A stretch of DNA of 64,000 nt, taken from positions 2,232,001 through 2,296,000 of the forward strand of contig NZ_CP012333.1 of assembly GCF_001263205.1 (NCBI RefSeq), given 5' to 3'. Below, piece after piece: positions 18,908 through 27,613 of this stretch. The notes below the pieces were generated by a model. That model saw nothing but the letters and a program-made list of their open reading frames with translations. It did no database searches and had not been told where the DNA came from. Each line of letters starts with the position of its first letter. Positions within the stretch are counted from its first letter, which is position 1. Position numbers and translations under genes: made by a program. This DNA is from Labilithrix luteola (GTDB lineage Bacteria; Myxococcota_A; Polyangia; Polyangiales; Polyangiaceae).

Positions 18908-19004
18908 TAACGCGATCCCGCCAATTGACTTGCGAACAACTATTTCATGATTAGGTTCCCAGACCTGGGGCTCGCAGGGTGTGGGGGCGACCAGGGAGGG
19001 GCAG
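18908..19004 (+). repeat. Leader repeat of the second HNH gene
   Basis: This stretch closely matches about 9520-9614 upstream of HNH copy A, including the GGGAGGGGCAG ribosome site. The two form one extended duplication with the coding regions. Confidence 0.7.
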
Positions 19005-20267
19005 ATGAGCGAACGGGATCGTGGCGAGGGCGAGCAGCTCTCTGGTCAGGCGTGGCGTCGGACCGTGGGCGAATGGCTTTGCGACGGGGTTCACGGCGGC
19101 GGAGAGCCGACGCGCAACGAGGCGCGAGTCTCCGTCCATTCAGGCATGGCGCTGAGACGTCTCGAGAAGTTGTCGAATGAAGAGATTCTCGTCGAGCTGA
19201 AGTCGTTCGTCGGCGCCGAGAGCCGGTCGCTCGCGAGGCTGATCGTCTATCTCGTCGAGATCGAAGAGCGTCGGCTCCATCTCGAGCTGGCATGTTCGTC
19301 GATGTTCGACTTTTGCACACGCAGGCTCGGCTTCAGCGAGGGAGAAGCGTTTCGACGACTCACCGCTGCGCGTCTCGTTCGGCGTTTGCCGGTGCTGCTG
19401 GATGCCATTGCCTCGGGCCGAATCCATCTCTCGAGTCTCGTGCTTCTGCGTGACCTTCTCACGGAGACGAATGTTGACGAGATCCTCGCCGCGGCGAGCG
19501 GTAAGACGAAGCGCGAGGTCGAGGAGCTCTTGGCGCGGATGGCGCCGAAGCCCGACGTGATGCCATCGATTCGACGGCTGCCCGATCGATCAGCGTCTGG
19601 TCGGCATGGATCGTCCCGCACCGTCTCGCCTCTACCGCAGACCACGCCGCCGTCGCTGCAGCTCAAGCCGATTGCGGAGAGCCGCTACAGGGTGCAACTG
19701 ACCGCCAACGAGTCACTCCGCGACAAGCTGGAGCTCGCACGAGCTCTGATGAGCCATCGAAATCCGAGCGGCGATCTCGCCGAGATCATCGAGCAAGCCG
19801 TCGACCTGCTCATCGAGAAACTCTCGAAAGAGAAGCTCGGTACGAGCTCGCGAGCGCGCCGAAGCAAGTCGTCGGCGAAGCACGGGTACGTGACGCGTGC
19901 GGCCCGTCGGGAAGCATTCGAACGTGACGGCATGCAGTGTTCGTTCGTCGGCGAAAACGGCGAACGGTGTCCAGCGCGCTGCTTTCTCGAAGTCGACCAC
20001 GTGACGCCCCTGGCGCTCGGCGGCAGCGGCCAGGCCGAAAACCTCCGCGTCCTTTGCCGAGCGCACAACCGTGATGCTGCCGAGCGTGTGTTCGGTCACG
20101 CCTACGTCGAAGACCGGACCCGAGAGCGCCGAAGAGAGGCGTCGATCCGGCCGAACAAAGGGCTCGTCGAGACGCATCACTTTCGCCAACGAAAGTTTGT
20201 CGAGGCGAGGAGTCAGGTGCGCGGCGCGCTGCTCGCGCTCGGCTTCCGCGTCGACTCGAGGATATAG
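19005..20267 (+). CDS. HNH endonuclease family protein, copy B (shortened C-terminus)
   Basis: This 420-residue paralogue of the gene at 9615 is nearly identical through the helical domain and the HNH motif (VDHVTPLALGG, LCRAHNRDAA). After KFVEA it lacks about 25 residues present in copy A. The deletion joins two GAGGCGA-type short repeats. Its last codons (VDSRI) come from the 54-bp dispersed repeat instead of the copy A tail. The nuclease core is intact. It is in direct orientation with copy A, so recombination between them would delete about 9.4 kb. Confidence 0.85.
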   Translation: MSERDRGEGEQLSGQAWRRTVGEWLCDGVHGGGEPTRNEARVSVHSGMALRRLEKLSNEEILVELKSFVGAESRSLARLIVYLVEIEERRLHLELACSSMFDFCTRRLGFSEGEAFRRLTAARLVRRLPVLLDAIASGRIHLSSLVLLRDLLTETNVDEILAAASGKTKREVEELLARMAPKPDVMPSIRRLPDRSASGRHGSSRTVSPLPQTTPPSLQLKPIAESRYRVQLTANESLRDKLELARALMSHRNPSGDLAEIIEQAVDLLIEKLSKEKLGTSSRARRSKSSAKHGYVTRAARREAFERDGMQCSFVGENGERCPARCFLEVDHVTPLALGGSGQAENLRVLCRAHNRDAAERVFGHAYVEDRTRERRREASIRPNKGLVETHHFRQRKFVEARSQVRGALLALGFRVDSRI

Positions 20268-20310
20268 GCGGGAATCTGACGAAGCCCAGCGGGCAAGGCT
20301 TTACGTAAAC
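20257..20310. repeat. 54-bp dispersed repeat, copy 2
   Basis: The segment aligns over its length with 11889-11942 and shares GCAAGGCTTTACGTAAAC. It supplies the terminal codons and stop of HNH copy B. Confidence 0.65.
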
Positions 20311-20489
20311 ACCGGGATCGTAGTCGCGACGACGTCGTTCCAACCATTTGAAGCTGGAAATCATGTCGTCACCTCACCCGGCACGTGCGCCGGCTACTGG
20401 ACGTCACGCCCGGTGCTCTCGTCCCGAACAGACGCCCGACGCGGAGGAGTTGAGCGATGCGGCTCCGCCCTCTCCCCAACATCGATGGC

Positions 20490-21018
20490 CTACTCGCTTC
20501 CCCCGTCCGAAGAGGCTTTCGCGGCCCGTGGGTCCGGGCAGAAATTCTCAGACGCGTTGGCGCCAAAGAGCTCGCAGCGTGAATCCCACCGCCCAACCAG
20601 TGCTGGATCGCACTCCGTCGCGAACGCCTCGATGGCTCGTCGAATCTCCGCGCCCGTCGCGCGGGCACACTCGGAATTCACACGGTCGATCGACCGCCAT
20701 CCATCGGATATGGCGAGATATGGGCGCCCCTCGCGAACGGCAACGTCATAATACAATACCGCATTCCCCTCTCCCGCTGAGGAGACAGGACTGATGATCC
20801 ACTGTCGTAAAATGGCCGTCATCGCTCACTTGCTGAGGCCCGAACGTGGCACGGAGCGCGTGTACGAGACACGCCTTGGTGGCGGTCGATGAGACCGGCA
20901 CCAAGACCTCGAACTCCGTCATCGGACGCGTGAAGGTTAGCCGAAGCCCTATGTAGCCAACCACGGGGCTCAGCAGAACCACCAGGCCCCATTTCAGCAG
21001 TGTTCGTCCACGCGGCAT
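20490..21018 (-). pseudogene. Membrane-anchored small protein gene, apparently frameshifted
   Basis: From ATG 21018 (GGAGG 9 nt upstream) a frame encodes a TM anchor (LLKWGLVVLLSPVVGYIGL) and runs to 20746. A second overlapping frame from about 20822 to 20490 continues with similar composition (VLYYDVAVREGRPYLAISDGW, AIEAFATECDPAL). Read together they look like one exported protein of about 175 residues split by a frameshift near 20760-20820. Two overlapping genes or a sequencing error are alternatives. No family is recognised. Confidence 0.45.
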
Positions 21019-21149
21019 CGCGGGCGTCCTCCTTCGACGATGCGGAGCATGGCAGCCAAGACGATCGCTGCATCGAAGACGAAGCGAGCGGCTCGAGGTG
21101 AAGGCGGGCCCCAGCACGAAATCGAAGTCGTCCGCTGACGGGGCCTCGC

Positions 21150-21392
21150 TTGGAAGCCCATCACGTGCCTCAGCTACCTCAGCGCACGAAAGACGACGCC
21201 ATCGGCACCGTCTATCGGGCGCAGACGCCGGCCAAGCACCACCTCTACGTCAAGAAGAACGAAGACGGCTGGCTGTATTTCGGTGGAAAAGGCGTGGAGG
21301 ACTGCCTTGCAGAATATGCCAATAGCCCTGGTAAAGGCGGCCTCTTCAACGACCACTTGATTGCGAATAGCATCTCGATTTCGCCGAAGTAA
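21150..21392 (+). CDS. Small ORF, unknown, possibly a C-terminal fragment
   Basis: The 80-residue reading (TTG start) contains VKKNEDGWLYFGGKGVEDCLAEYANSPGKGG-type sequence that looks protein-like, but has no recognised motif and no clear ribosome site. It may be the tail of a lost gene in this decayed zone. Confidence 0.35.
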   Translation: MEAHHVPQLPQRTKDDAIGTVYRAQTPAKHHLYVKKNEDGWLYFGGKGVEDCLAEYANSPGKGGLFNDHLIANSISISPK

Positions 21393-21768
21393 AAGCAAAG
21401 ACGAGTCACAAATGCACTTATGAATTCCGAGAGGTCGGCAAACGGCCGCCGAGACTCACCGGCAAGCTCTCGCCAAACGAGACGTGGAACGTACCCGTGG
21501 GACGCTGAGCCGACGTCGTTCGTCGACCGGTCTCTGTGAAGGACATCGAGGCCGCGGAGAAGGCGCTCGTTACCCGTCACGGGGCACTGGCGATTCTATG
21601 CACGAACGAGATTGCTCGCCCGAAACGCTGCGAGATCTCAGCAGGGCGGCGCGCTTCAAGCTCGAGCAATCGCACGCCGTACGTGGTTCTCTTCGACTAT
21701 CGCACTCAAATTTGCCCATTCGAAATTCGTGCATGGTTACCGGCGGAAGCCCGTGTAGATGGGCGACA
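21393..21768. other. Gene-free stretch upstream of the Gly-rich lipoprotein
   Basis: I see no gene, repeat or clear promoter motif here. An in-frame extension of the downstream gene into this region gives an Arg-rich, non-native sequence and was not used. Confidence 0.5.
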
Positions 21769-23166
21769 ATGAGAAGAGTCTTCACTTCTGTCGCTATTTC
21801 AGTATTTTCGCTCGCGTTGCCCATGGTCGGATGTAGCTCCGACGATACGGACGGTGTCGAAGCTCAAGCGAGCGCAGAGACCGACGCCAGCCTGTTCGAG
21901 ATCGGCGGAACGGTCACTGGGCTCGAAGGATCCGGGCTCGTTCTAAAGAACAACGGCGCCGATGATTTGGCCGTGGATAGCGGCGGCGGCTCCAGCACAT
22001 TCAAGTTCAAGACCAAGGTCGCAGCAGGCACCAAGTACGACGTCACGGTCGCGACCAATCCCGAGAAGCCCAGTCAGTCGTGCACCGTCGCTGGCGGTTC
22101 AGGAACGGTCGTCGCTGGCGGCGTTTCCACGGTCGTCGTCAATTGCTCCACGAACCGCTTCACCGTCGGAGGAACGGTGAGCGGGCTGGACGGAACGGGC
22201 CTCGTTCTGCAGAACAACAAAGGCGACGACGCGACCATCAACGCGAACGGCACGTTCTCGTTCGCGACGCCCATCGTCAGCGGCGCGGCGTTCCGCGTGA
22301 CCGTCGCGACCCAGCCCTCCGATCAGTTCTGCGTCGTCGACGACGGCGATGGCGTGATGTCCGCCGCGCCGGTCAGCAACGTGACCGTGAGCTGCGTGAA
22401 GTCGTCATTCTCCAACACGGGGACTGGAGCGACCGGAACACTGCAGTCGTTCACTGCCCCGCAGACGCGCACCTATCGGATTGAAGCTTGGGGCGCGCAA
22501 GGTGCCTCCGGTGGTGCGGTGAAGCTCGGCGGGCTCGGAGCCCGCATGCGTGGCGACTTCGCTCTGACGAAGGGCGATGTGCTTACTATCCTGGTCGGTC
22601 AGGCGGGAACGCAGACGACGGACGACGGTGGCGGTGGCGGTGGCAGCTTCGTCGTCATCGGGACGACGCCTCTCCTCGTTGCCGGCGGCGGCGGTGGCAC
22701 ACGCGTCGAGTCGTCGTTCAATGGGCGCGATGCGAGCGTCGGGCCCGAGGGCGTCGCGGGTAGCGGCGAAAACGACGGGCCGGAGAACATCACGGCGGGC
22801 GGCACTGCGGGAAGCGGCGGCGGTTTCCAAGATAGCTGGGGCGCGGGTGGCGGAGGTTTCTCCGGCGACGGCGCGGACGACACCGACGGTGACAGTGTCT
22901 ACGGCTACGGCGGCAAGTCGTTTCTCCAAGGCGGAGAAGGAGGGGGGTCCGGAACTGGATGCGATGGCGCCCCTGCGTTCGGCGGATTCGGTGGTGGCGG
23001 TGCGGGTAACGGCTGCAACGGAGGCGGCGGCGGTGGGGGCTACTCCGGAGGCGGCGGCGGTTGGAACGCGGGCGGCGGTGGCTCGTTCAACAGCGGCCTC
23101 AACCCGTCGAACAGCGCCGGCGCCCGCTCCGGCCACGGCCTCGTGACCATCACCCTCGCTCCCTGA
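21769..23166 (+). CDS. Gly-rich surface lipoprotein
   Basis: ATG 21769 begins a signal with lipobox LPMVGC (465 residues). Two tandem beta domains follow (about 40-125 and 125-205), both starting F-x-(I/V)-GGTV-(T/S)-GL. The C-terminal half (about 215-465) is a Gly-rich domain of the ALK/LTK type, with TYRIEAWGAQG followed by long Gly runs. In bacteria such domains are surface-displayed; ligands are unknown. A strong inverted repeat lies 10 bp past the stop. Confidence 0.85.
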   Translation: MRRVFTSVAISVFSLALPMVGCSSDDTDGVEAQASAETDASLFEIGGTVTGLEGSGLVLKNNGADDLAVDSGGGSSTFKFKTKVAAGTKYDVTVATNPEKPSQSCTVAGGSGTVVAGGVSTVVVNCSTNRFTVGGTVSGLDGTGLVLQNNKGDDATINANGTFSFATPIVSGAAFRVTVATQPSDQFCVVDDGDGVMSAAPVSNVTVSCVKSSFSNTGTGATGTLQSFTAPQTRTYRIEAWGAQGASGGAVKLGGLGARMRGDFALTKGDVLTILVGQAGTQTTDDGGGGGGSFVVIGTTPLLVAGGGGGTRVESSFNGRDASVGPEGVAGSGENDGPENITAGGTAGSGGGFQDSWGAGGGGFSGDGADDTDGDSVYGYGGKSFLQGGEGGGSGTGCDGAPAFGGFGGGGAGNGCNGGGGGGGYSGGGGGWNAGGGGSFNSGLNPSNSAGARSGHGLVTITLAP

Positions 23167-23175
23167 TCCTCGCGT

Positions 23176-23259
23176 GCGGGGCGGCGAACGGCGGGCGATC
23201 GAACAATCGTTACCTAACGATGGTCTCCACACCATCGATCGCCCGAAGCGCCGCCCCGC
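23176..23259. terminator. Long branched inverted repeat, probable bidirectional terminator
   Basis: Arms GCGGGGCGGCG (23176-23186) plus GGGCGATCGA (23193-23202) pair with TCGATCGCCC (23235-23244) plus CGCCGCCCCGC (23249-23259). Inside is a further hairpin, ATCGTTA-CC-TAACGAT. It lies between the Gly-rich gene (plus, ends 23166) and the JetD remnant (minus, ends 23343), so it can serve both convergent genes. Confidence 0.6.
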
Positions 23260-23342
23260 CCCAAGCCGCCTGCACGAGTTCGAACACGCCCGAGCTGTGC
23301 TGCGTGACGTCGGACGCGCCGTAGCCGAGGACCTCCCCCACG

Positions 23343-24016
23343 TCATGTTGGTCTCACCACACCCCCAAAGCCATGCTCGCGAGGTTGCTCCTTCAACCAG
23401 GTGAACGAGATGCGTTCTTGCTCGAGGCGCACGCTCGGACCGAGGCGGTAAGAAACGATATCTCCATAGAGCTCGCGCTCGGCAGAAGTGAGCCGTGAGA
23501 TAGACCGTCCGGCCGACAGCGACAGATTCGCGACCTCCGCAACCATCGTACTGACGTCGCGGAGCCCTCCCACCGAACAATGTGGGTCGAGTGCACGGAA
23601 GCGAATGGTTGCCGGCTTCGAACGAAGCCCATAACGCTGCTCGACGGCTCGCGTTCCAAGTGCCTCGCGATCGATTGCCTGCGGTGAGAGAACGGCGTCA
23701 AGGAGCTCGGAGAAAAGCCCACGACGCACCTCGATGAATCTCGTGTCGATCCCGGGAGCTCGATCTGTCGAAGGTAAATCCCTGCCCTCGGATGCTCACG
23801 AAACCACGAGACGAGCGCGAGGATCCGCTCCCAGTCGTCTGCGTGCTCGAGAGCGGCAAGCGGTCGCCTCGCGAGCCAATCGGTGAGCTCGGGGAAGGCG
23901 CACCGCGTGATGTCGGCAAGCGCACGGAAGCGTCTCGCCCGCTCCCCTTTTCGGAGGAGCACCAGCGCGACGGTCAACAAGTACCGCTTCGCGGCGGCCT
24001 CGAATTGCTTCGCCGA
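23343..24016 (-). pseudogene. Degraded Wadjet defence protein JetD (DUF3322 + C-terminal tail)
   Basis: The first frame (24016 to about 23750) reads FRALADITRCAFPELTDWL, ADDWERILALVSWFREHP and IYLRQIELPG. After a frameshift near 23750 the second frame continues IDTRFIEVRRGLFSELLDAV, QRYGLRSKPATIRFRALDP. These match the DUF3322 domain of JetD. At about 23500 the sequence jumps to LTSAERELYGDI and LGPSVRLEQERISFTWL, the C-terminal end of JetD. The Toprim-like DUF2220 middle part is missing, as is the extreme N-terminus. No JetA, JetB or JetC is nearby, so the system is dead here. Recognition is from memory of the family. Confidence 0.75.
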
Positions 24017-24359
24017 CCCAAGACGGCGGCTCGCACGCCGCGACGGGCACACCGGGCACCATTCCAGTCGCCTGCGCAACCGCCGTGGCCAACGACGGCG
24101 TGTGATCCATACGCGAGGCCATAGCGAACGCCGCGGACGGCAAACAAACCCACCCAGACTGCGTGGCCGGGAGCACGTCGAACACGCTGGTGCTCCCGTC
24201 GGCCTGTGCACTTGACTTCACCACCGAGGTCGACAACGGCGTCGCCGCCACGACCGTGCACGAGTGCAAGATTTCTCACCGGGTGTGCAGCGACGCAGAC
24301 CCCTGCCAGCCTGGGGCCTGCGCGGTGGATCGATGTACGACCACGACCAACCCCAGGCA
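24017..24359. other. Unassigned stretch with open frames on both strands
   Basis: Both strands between about 24110 and 24280 read open with high third-position GC; the minus frame gives SVFDVLPATQSGWVCLPSA and the plus frame SACALDFTTEVDNGVAATT. I recognise neither. It is probably remnant coding DNA upstream of the broken jetD. Confidence 0.3.
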
Positions 24360-24863
24360 TCACGCCTTCCTTTCCGGATGCGAGGTTGCGGATCTGAAGG
24401 CTTCAAGAATGCCCGCGCCGAGTTCCTCAGGATTCGCCGTGCCCTTCAATTCGACACTCCGACTCACGAGAGCCGACTCACTAGGCCCGATCGTACAATT
24501 GTCGACAGGAATGACTCTCAACCTGTTGACCACCAAGTTCCTAGCCAGCCACACATAGCGAGCGTTTTTGTAAAACGAAGGCCAGCCTTTGGCCCCGACC
24601 CAAGCGCAAATCTGCCTTCTCGACTCTTTAATTTCCCAGGGTTTGAATTTTGGCTCCTTCTCATTGAACGTATCGAGAGCAAGGAGACCAAGGCTGCCAA
24701 TCTCGGACGCGCCTGCCCCCAAAGGGAGCGACCCCGCCAAAGCTACCCTTTCTACCGGGCCACCTCGATCGGGCCACTGCTGAGAACTTTCCTCGACAAC
24801 CCAATACCGACCCATGAACTCGTAGATTGTTGCCGACTCGCTAGCTTCGAACATCTGAAACAC
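24360..24863 (-). CDS. Possible CdiI-like (DUF1436-type) immunity protein
   Basis: The protein is 167 residues from GTG 24863 (ATG 24854 is an alternative). Its C-terminal half, SFYKNARYVWLARNLVVNRL...IPVDN...ANPEELGAGILEAFR, has the pattern of contact-dependent inhibition immunity proteins: an F-Y-K start, a central P, and a final ELG-x-x-ILEAF helix. No CdiA/CdiB or toxin gene is visible nearby, so it may be an orphan immunity gene. Base composition is lower in GC than its neighbours, suggesting transfer. Confidence 0.45.
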   Translation of the reverse strand: MFQMFEASESATIYEFMGRYWVVEESSQQWPDRGGPVERVALAGSLPLGAGASEIGSLGLLALDTFNEKEPKFKPWEIKESRRQICAWVGAKGWPSFYKNARYVWLARNLVVNRLRVIPVDNCTIGPSESALVSRSVELKGTANPEELGAGILEAFRSATSHPERKA

Positions 24864-24917
24864 AATCCATCCCTGTAACCGGTCGATCTTTCGGCTGAGC
24901 CGGTCGAACGACGCCCC

Positions 24918-25328
24918 CTAGCGGGCTTCGCTTGCTGGAGGAGGAGGCGGCGGCAGGGCGAGCGCGGCGACGTCAACGAAGACGCGCGCGGCGTTCTTGT
25001 GGTCGACGAGGACCGCCAGCGAAGCTCCTGGCTGAACACGCGCTGCGTGGATCTGCGGGATGCGCGCCTTGACCTCGGCCTCGTACGGGGTTCCGCCCTT
25101 CGGAAACACCTTCATCGAGATTGTCGGACAGAGATCGCCCGCATCGGGGAACCAGGAGCACTTGTTTCCGTCGATGCGCAGCACCGAGGCGACGGCGGGG
25201 ACGGCGTCCGACGGAGGAGAAGAGCTGCACGCCCCGAGCAAGAGCACACCAAGAGCAAACGCCCCGGCGAGCGCTGTGGCGAGCGCTCTGGCGACAGTGC
25301 TGCGTCGGTGCTCGAGTCCATCGTTCAT
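24918..25328 (-). CDS. Small lipoprotein
   Basis: The 136-residue protein has a signal with lipobox LLLGAC, then SSSPPSDAVPAV and a beta-rich domain with two Cys (NKCSWFPDAGDLC), ending in a Pro/Ala tail. The C-terminal part contains GASLAVLVDHKNAARVFVDVAAL. It is probably periplasmic or outer-membrane attached; function is unknown. It lies upstream of the CdiI-like gene on the same strand. Confidence 0.75.
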   Translation of the reverse strand: MNDGLEHRRSTVARALATALAGAFALGVLLLGACSSSPPSDAVPAVASVLRIDGNKCSWFPDAGDLCPTISMKVFPKGGTPYEAEVKARIPQIHAARVQPGASLAVLVDHKNAARVFVDVAALALPPPPPPASEAR

Positions 25329-25390
25329 GCCGAGCAGGATAGCGCGAAGATGGTTCGTCGTCCTGGCGCACTACCTTCGAGGCGCCAGGG

Positions 25391-25732
25391 TCACTTCTTC
25401 CGCTCGCACTTGCAGCGGATGCTCTGGGCAGCAGCGGCGTCGTTCATCGGGTCGAGTCGCCAGTAGAGTTGAGCGTGAGTCGTGGGCGCATCCGTGTGGA
25501 TCACGGCGTTGTAGCCGGCGATCCCCTTGGGCGAATGGCCGGCGGTAGCCGACTCCAAGCACACACCGCCGGGGACGCCTTCGTTCGTCGACACTCCGTC
25601 GCTCGCGCAGATGTAGACAGCCTCTGGGGTTGGGGCTCCTGCACCCGAAGGGTGGCTACAGGCTCCACACACGAAAGCGCCGAAGACGCTCCCCATCACG
25701 GCAACGATTGCGATCGCGCTCTTCTGGCTCAT
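25391..25732 (-). CDS. Small exported protein
   Basis: ATG 25732 starts a hydrophobic signal (AIAIVAVMGSVFGAFVCGAC). The mature part (about 90 residues) has Cys pairs (YICASDG, GVCLESA) and ends IRCKCERKK. It has no recognised family. The same strand carries the lipoprotein gene 60 bp downstream, so they may be cotranscribed. Confidence 0.65.
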   Translation of the reverse strand: MSQKSAIAIVAVMGSVFGAFVCGACSHPSGAGAPTPEAVYICASDGVSTNEGVPGGVCLESATAGHSPKGIAGYNAVIHTDAPTTHAQLYWRLDPMNDAAAAQSIRCKCERKK

Positions 25733-25748
25733 CGCTGGAATATAGTTA

Positions 25749-26327
25749 CTACCGCTGTCGTTCGAGAAGGTCAGCTCGCTGGTTTCCTAAGGCGCGATCG
25801 CAACGTCCGAATTCCAACGTTGGATTTCCGATCACAGACCTCTCGCGCCCCAGAGCGGCAACGAGGTAGAACGCGCATACGTGAAGCGCGCTGTAGAACG
25901 CCGCGCCGATCGTCGGCCCGTGCAGGCGGGTGTCGCGCGCGAGTTGCCGGCCGAAATCCAACCACCCGAGCCAGATCTCGCTCACGAGAATGCCGAGGAG
26001 GCCGGCAACGTTCATCGCGACGAACGCAGACAATCCCCTGCCCGAGCGACGCACGAGGAGAACGAGCGCCGCCACCGCGAGTGTTGCTGCGATGCCGTCC
26101 CCGATCGCTACCCCGACGAGGAACGTCGGCGACGGCGAGTGCGGGATCGCGGCAAGCGATCCTGCGACCCCTCCAAACCGGAGCACGTTGAGAGCGGCGA
26201 GGACGATGAGTGCTCTGCGCGGCTCTCGCATCTTCATCGCTGGGACGAGCGCGACGAGGACGAGCAACGCGAGCGTGAACGCGAACGTCTCGAGCGCGTA
26301 CTGCCCGAGAATGGAGGCGGGGATCAT
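25749..26327 (-). CDS. Integral membrane protein, unknown
   Basis: The 192-residue protein has about five predicted transmembrane segments (for example FTLALLVLVALVP, GIAATLAVAALVLLV and LHVCAFYLVAAL) and a charged C-terminal tail. It is divergent from the LysR gene at 26444, with a dyad between, and may be that regulator's target. Confidence 0.75.
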   Translation of the reverse strand: MIPASILGQYALETFAFTLALLVLVALVPAMKMREPRRALIVLAALNVLRFGGVAGSLAAIPHSPSPTFLVGVAIGDGIAATLAVAALVLLVRRSGRGLSAFVAMNVAGLLGILVSEIWLGWLDFGRQLARDTRLHGPTIGAAFYSALHVCAFYLVAALGRERSVIGNPTLEFGRCDRALGNQRADLLERQR

Positions 26328-26404
26328 GGTCGGCCTTTCTGACGCACGCCGTCCGCGGGCGTCCGCGCTGCGTTGCGACGAGGTGAAGCTAGGGCACGAA
26401 GGTC

Positions 26405-26429
26405 ATCACGGCCATTGATGACTCGTGAT
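26405..26429. promoter_or_regulatory. ATCACG-N13-CGTGAT dyad, candidate LysR site
   Basis: A perfect 6-bp inverted repeat with a 13-bp spacer lies between the divergent starts at 26327 and 26444, where a LysR regulator would bind. Confidence 0.5.
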
Positions 26430-26443
26430 AGATGTTGTCACTG

Positions 26444-27379
26444 ATGGTGAATGTCTCCGGGGTCGACTTGAACCTCTTCGCCGTCCTCGGAGCAGTGCTC
26501 GCCGAGCGGAGCGTCACGCGCGCGGCGAAGCAACTGCACGTGACGCCGCCCGCGGTGAGCAACTCGCTCGCGCGGCTACGCGATATCCTGGGCGACCCTC
26601 TGGTCGTGCGCAGTGGCAACGGCCTCGTTCCAACGCCGCGCGCGGAGGAGCTCGCGCCCCTCCTCGAGAGCGCGCTCGAGCAGCTGAAAGTCATCCTCGA
26701 TTCCAAGCGTGGCTTCGTCGCGACCGAAACGACCCGCGTATTCACACTCGCGGCCGCGGACAGCAATCAAGTGTGCGATGTGCCGCGTGTCATCGAAGCC
26801 TTCGCGCAAGAGCTCCCACGCGCCAAGTTACGCATCGTGAGCTCGGATTATCTCCTGAGCTCGGGCGGTCTCGCGACGGGCGAGATCGACGCTGCGTTCG
26901 GCGTCGATGGGATGCCGCTCTCCTCAGGATGGCTCTCGCGCGCGGCGTACGACGAGGTCGGCGCGCTCGTCGTTCGGCGCGATCATCCGCGGGTGCGCAG
27001 GCGAATGACCCCGGAGCTCTTCAACTCGCTCCAGCACATCGACGTCCAGGTTGCGTTGGGGCGCACCGGGACCGGACACGACATCGCCGAGCGCATGTGG
27101 CGTTCGCTTGGGCTCTCGCGCGAGGTCGTCCTCTCCGTTCCGCACTTCGTCGCTGCGGCGATGGCGGCCGCGCGGACGGACTACGTGGCGGCGCTGCCGA
27201 GGCGCGTCGCGGACACGCTCTGCGCGATCTTGCCGTTGAAGATCGTGCAGCCGACGTTCACCCTCCCCGCCGCTTCGGTCACGCTCGTATGGCACGCGCG
27301 GACCGATGCGGACGCCGGTGCGCGGTACTTCCGCGATTTGATCGTCCGCGCCGTGCACGCACCTCGCCGTCCGTCGTAA
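26444..27379 (+). CDS. LysR-family transcriptional regulator
   Basis: An N-terminal winged helix-turn-helix (DLNLFAVLGAVLAERSVTRAAKQLHVTPPAVSNSLARLR) is followed by a two-lobed substrate-binding domain. The DLNLL-type start and sequence resemble the NodD/LinR/PcpR branch. ATG 26444 is preferred to TTG 26432. It is divergent from a membrane-protein gene. Confidence 0.9.
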   Translation: MVNVSGVDLNLFAVLGAVLAERSVTRAAKQLHVTPPAVSNSLARLRDILGDPLVVRSGNGLVPTPRAEELAPLLESALEQLKVILDSKRGFVATETTRVFTLAAADSNQVCDVPRVIEAFAQELPRAKLRIVSSDYLLSSGGLATGEIDAAFGVDGMPLSSGWLSRAAYDEVGALVVRRDHPRVRRRMTPELFNSLQHIDVQVALGRTGTGHDIAERMWRSLGLSREVVLSVPHFVAAAMAAARTDYVAALPRRVADTLCAILPLKIVQPTFTLPAASVTLVWHARTDADAGARYFRDLIVRAVHAPRRPS

Positions 27380-27613
27380 CGCTGCCGCTCGTTGAGCGCG
27401 TGGTGCTCAATACACCTTCACTCCTCGGATGCAGTCTTGCTTCCGGTGGAAATGGCTCAGGAGGTTGACGAGCTGGAAATCGGTTTGCATCGATGGGTCC
27501 TTGTCTCAACCGTTGCCGCGTTTGGGCTCATACGAGTGTTAGGATGACGCCATCGCAATGACCATGACGTCGCCACGCGCGCGATTGGCGACTCTATCGA
27601 CGGGGACTACAAC

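Noticed and set aside
24110..24360. Plus-strand gene (SACALDFTTEVDNGVAATT)
   Set aside because: It has no recognised family, no ribosome site, and runs antisense into the CdiI-like gene, so it stays unassigned.
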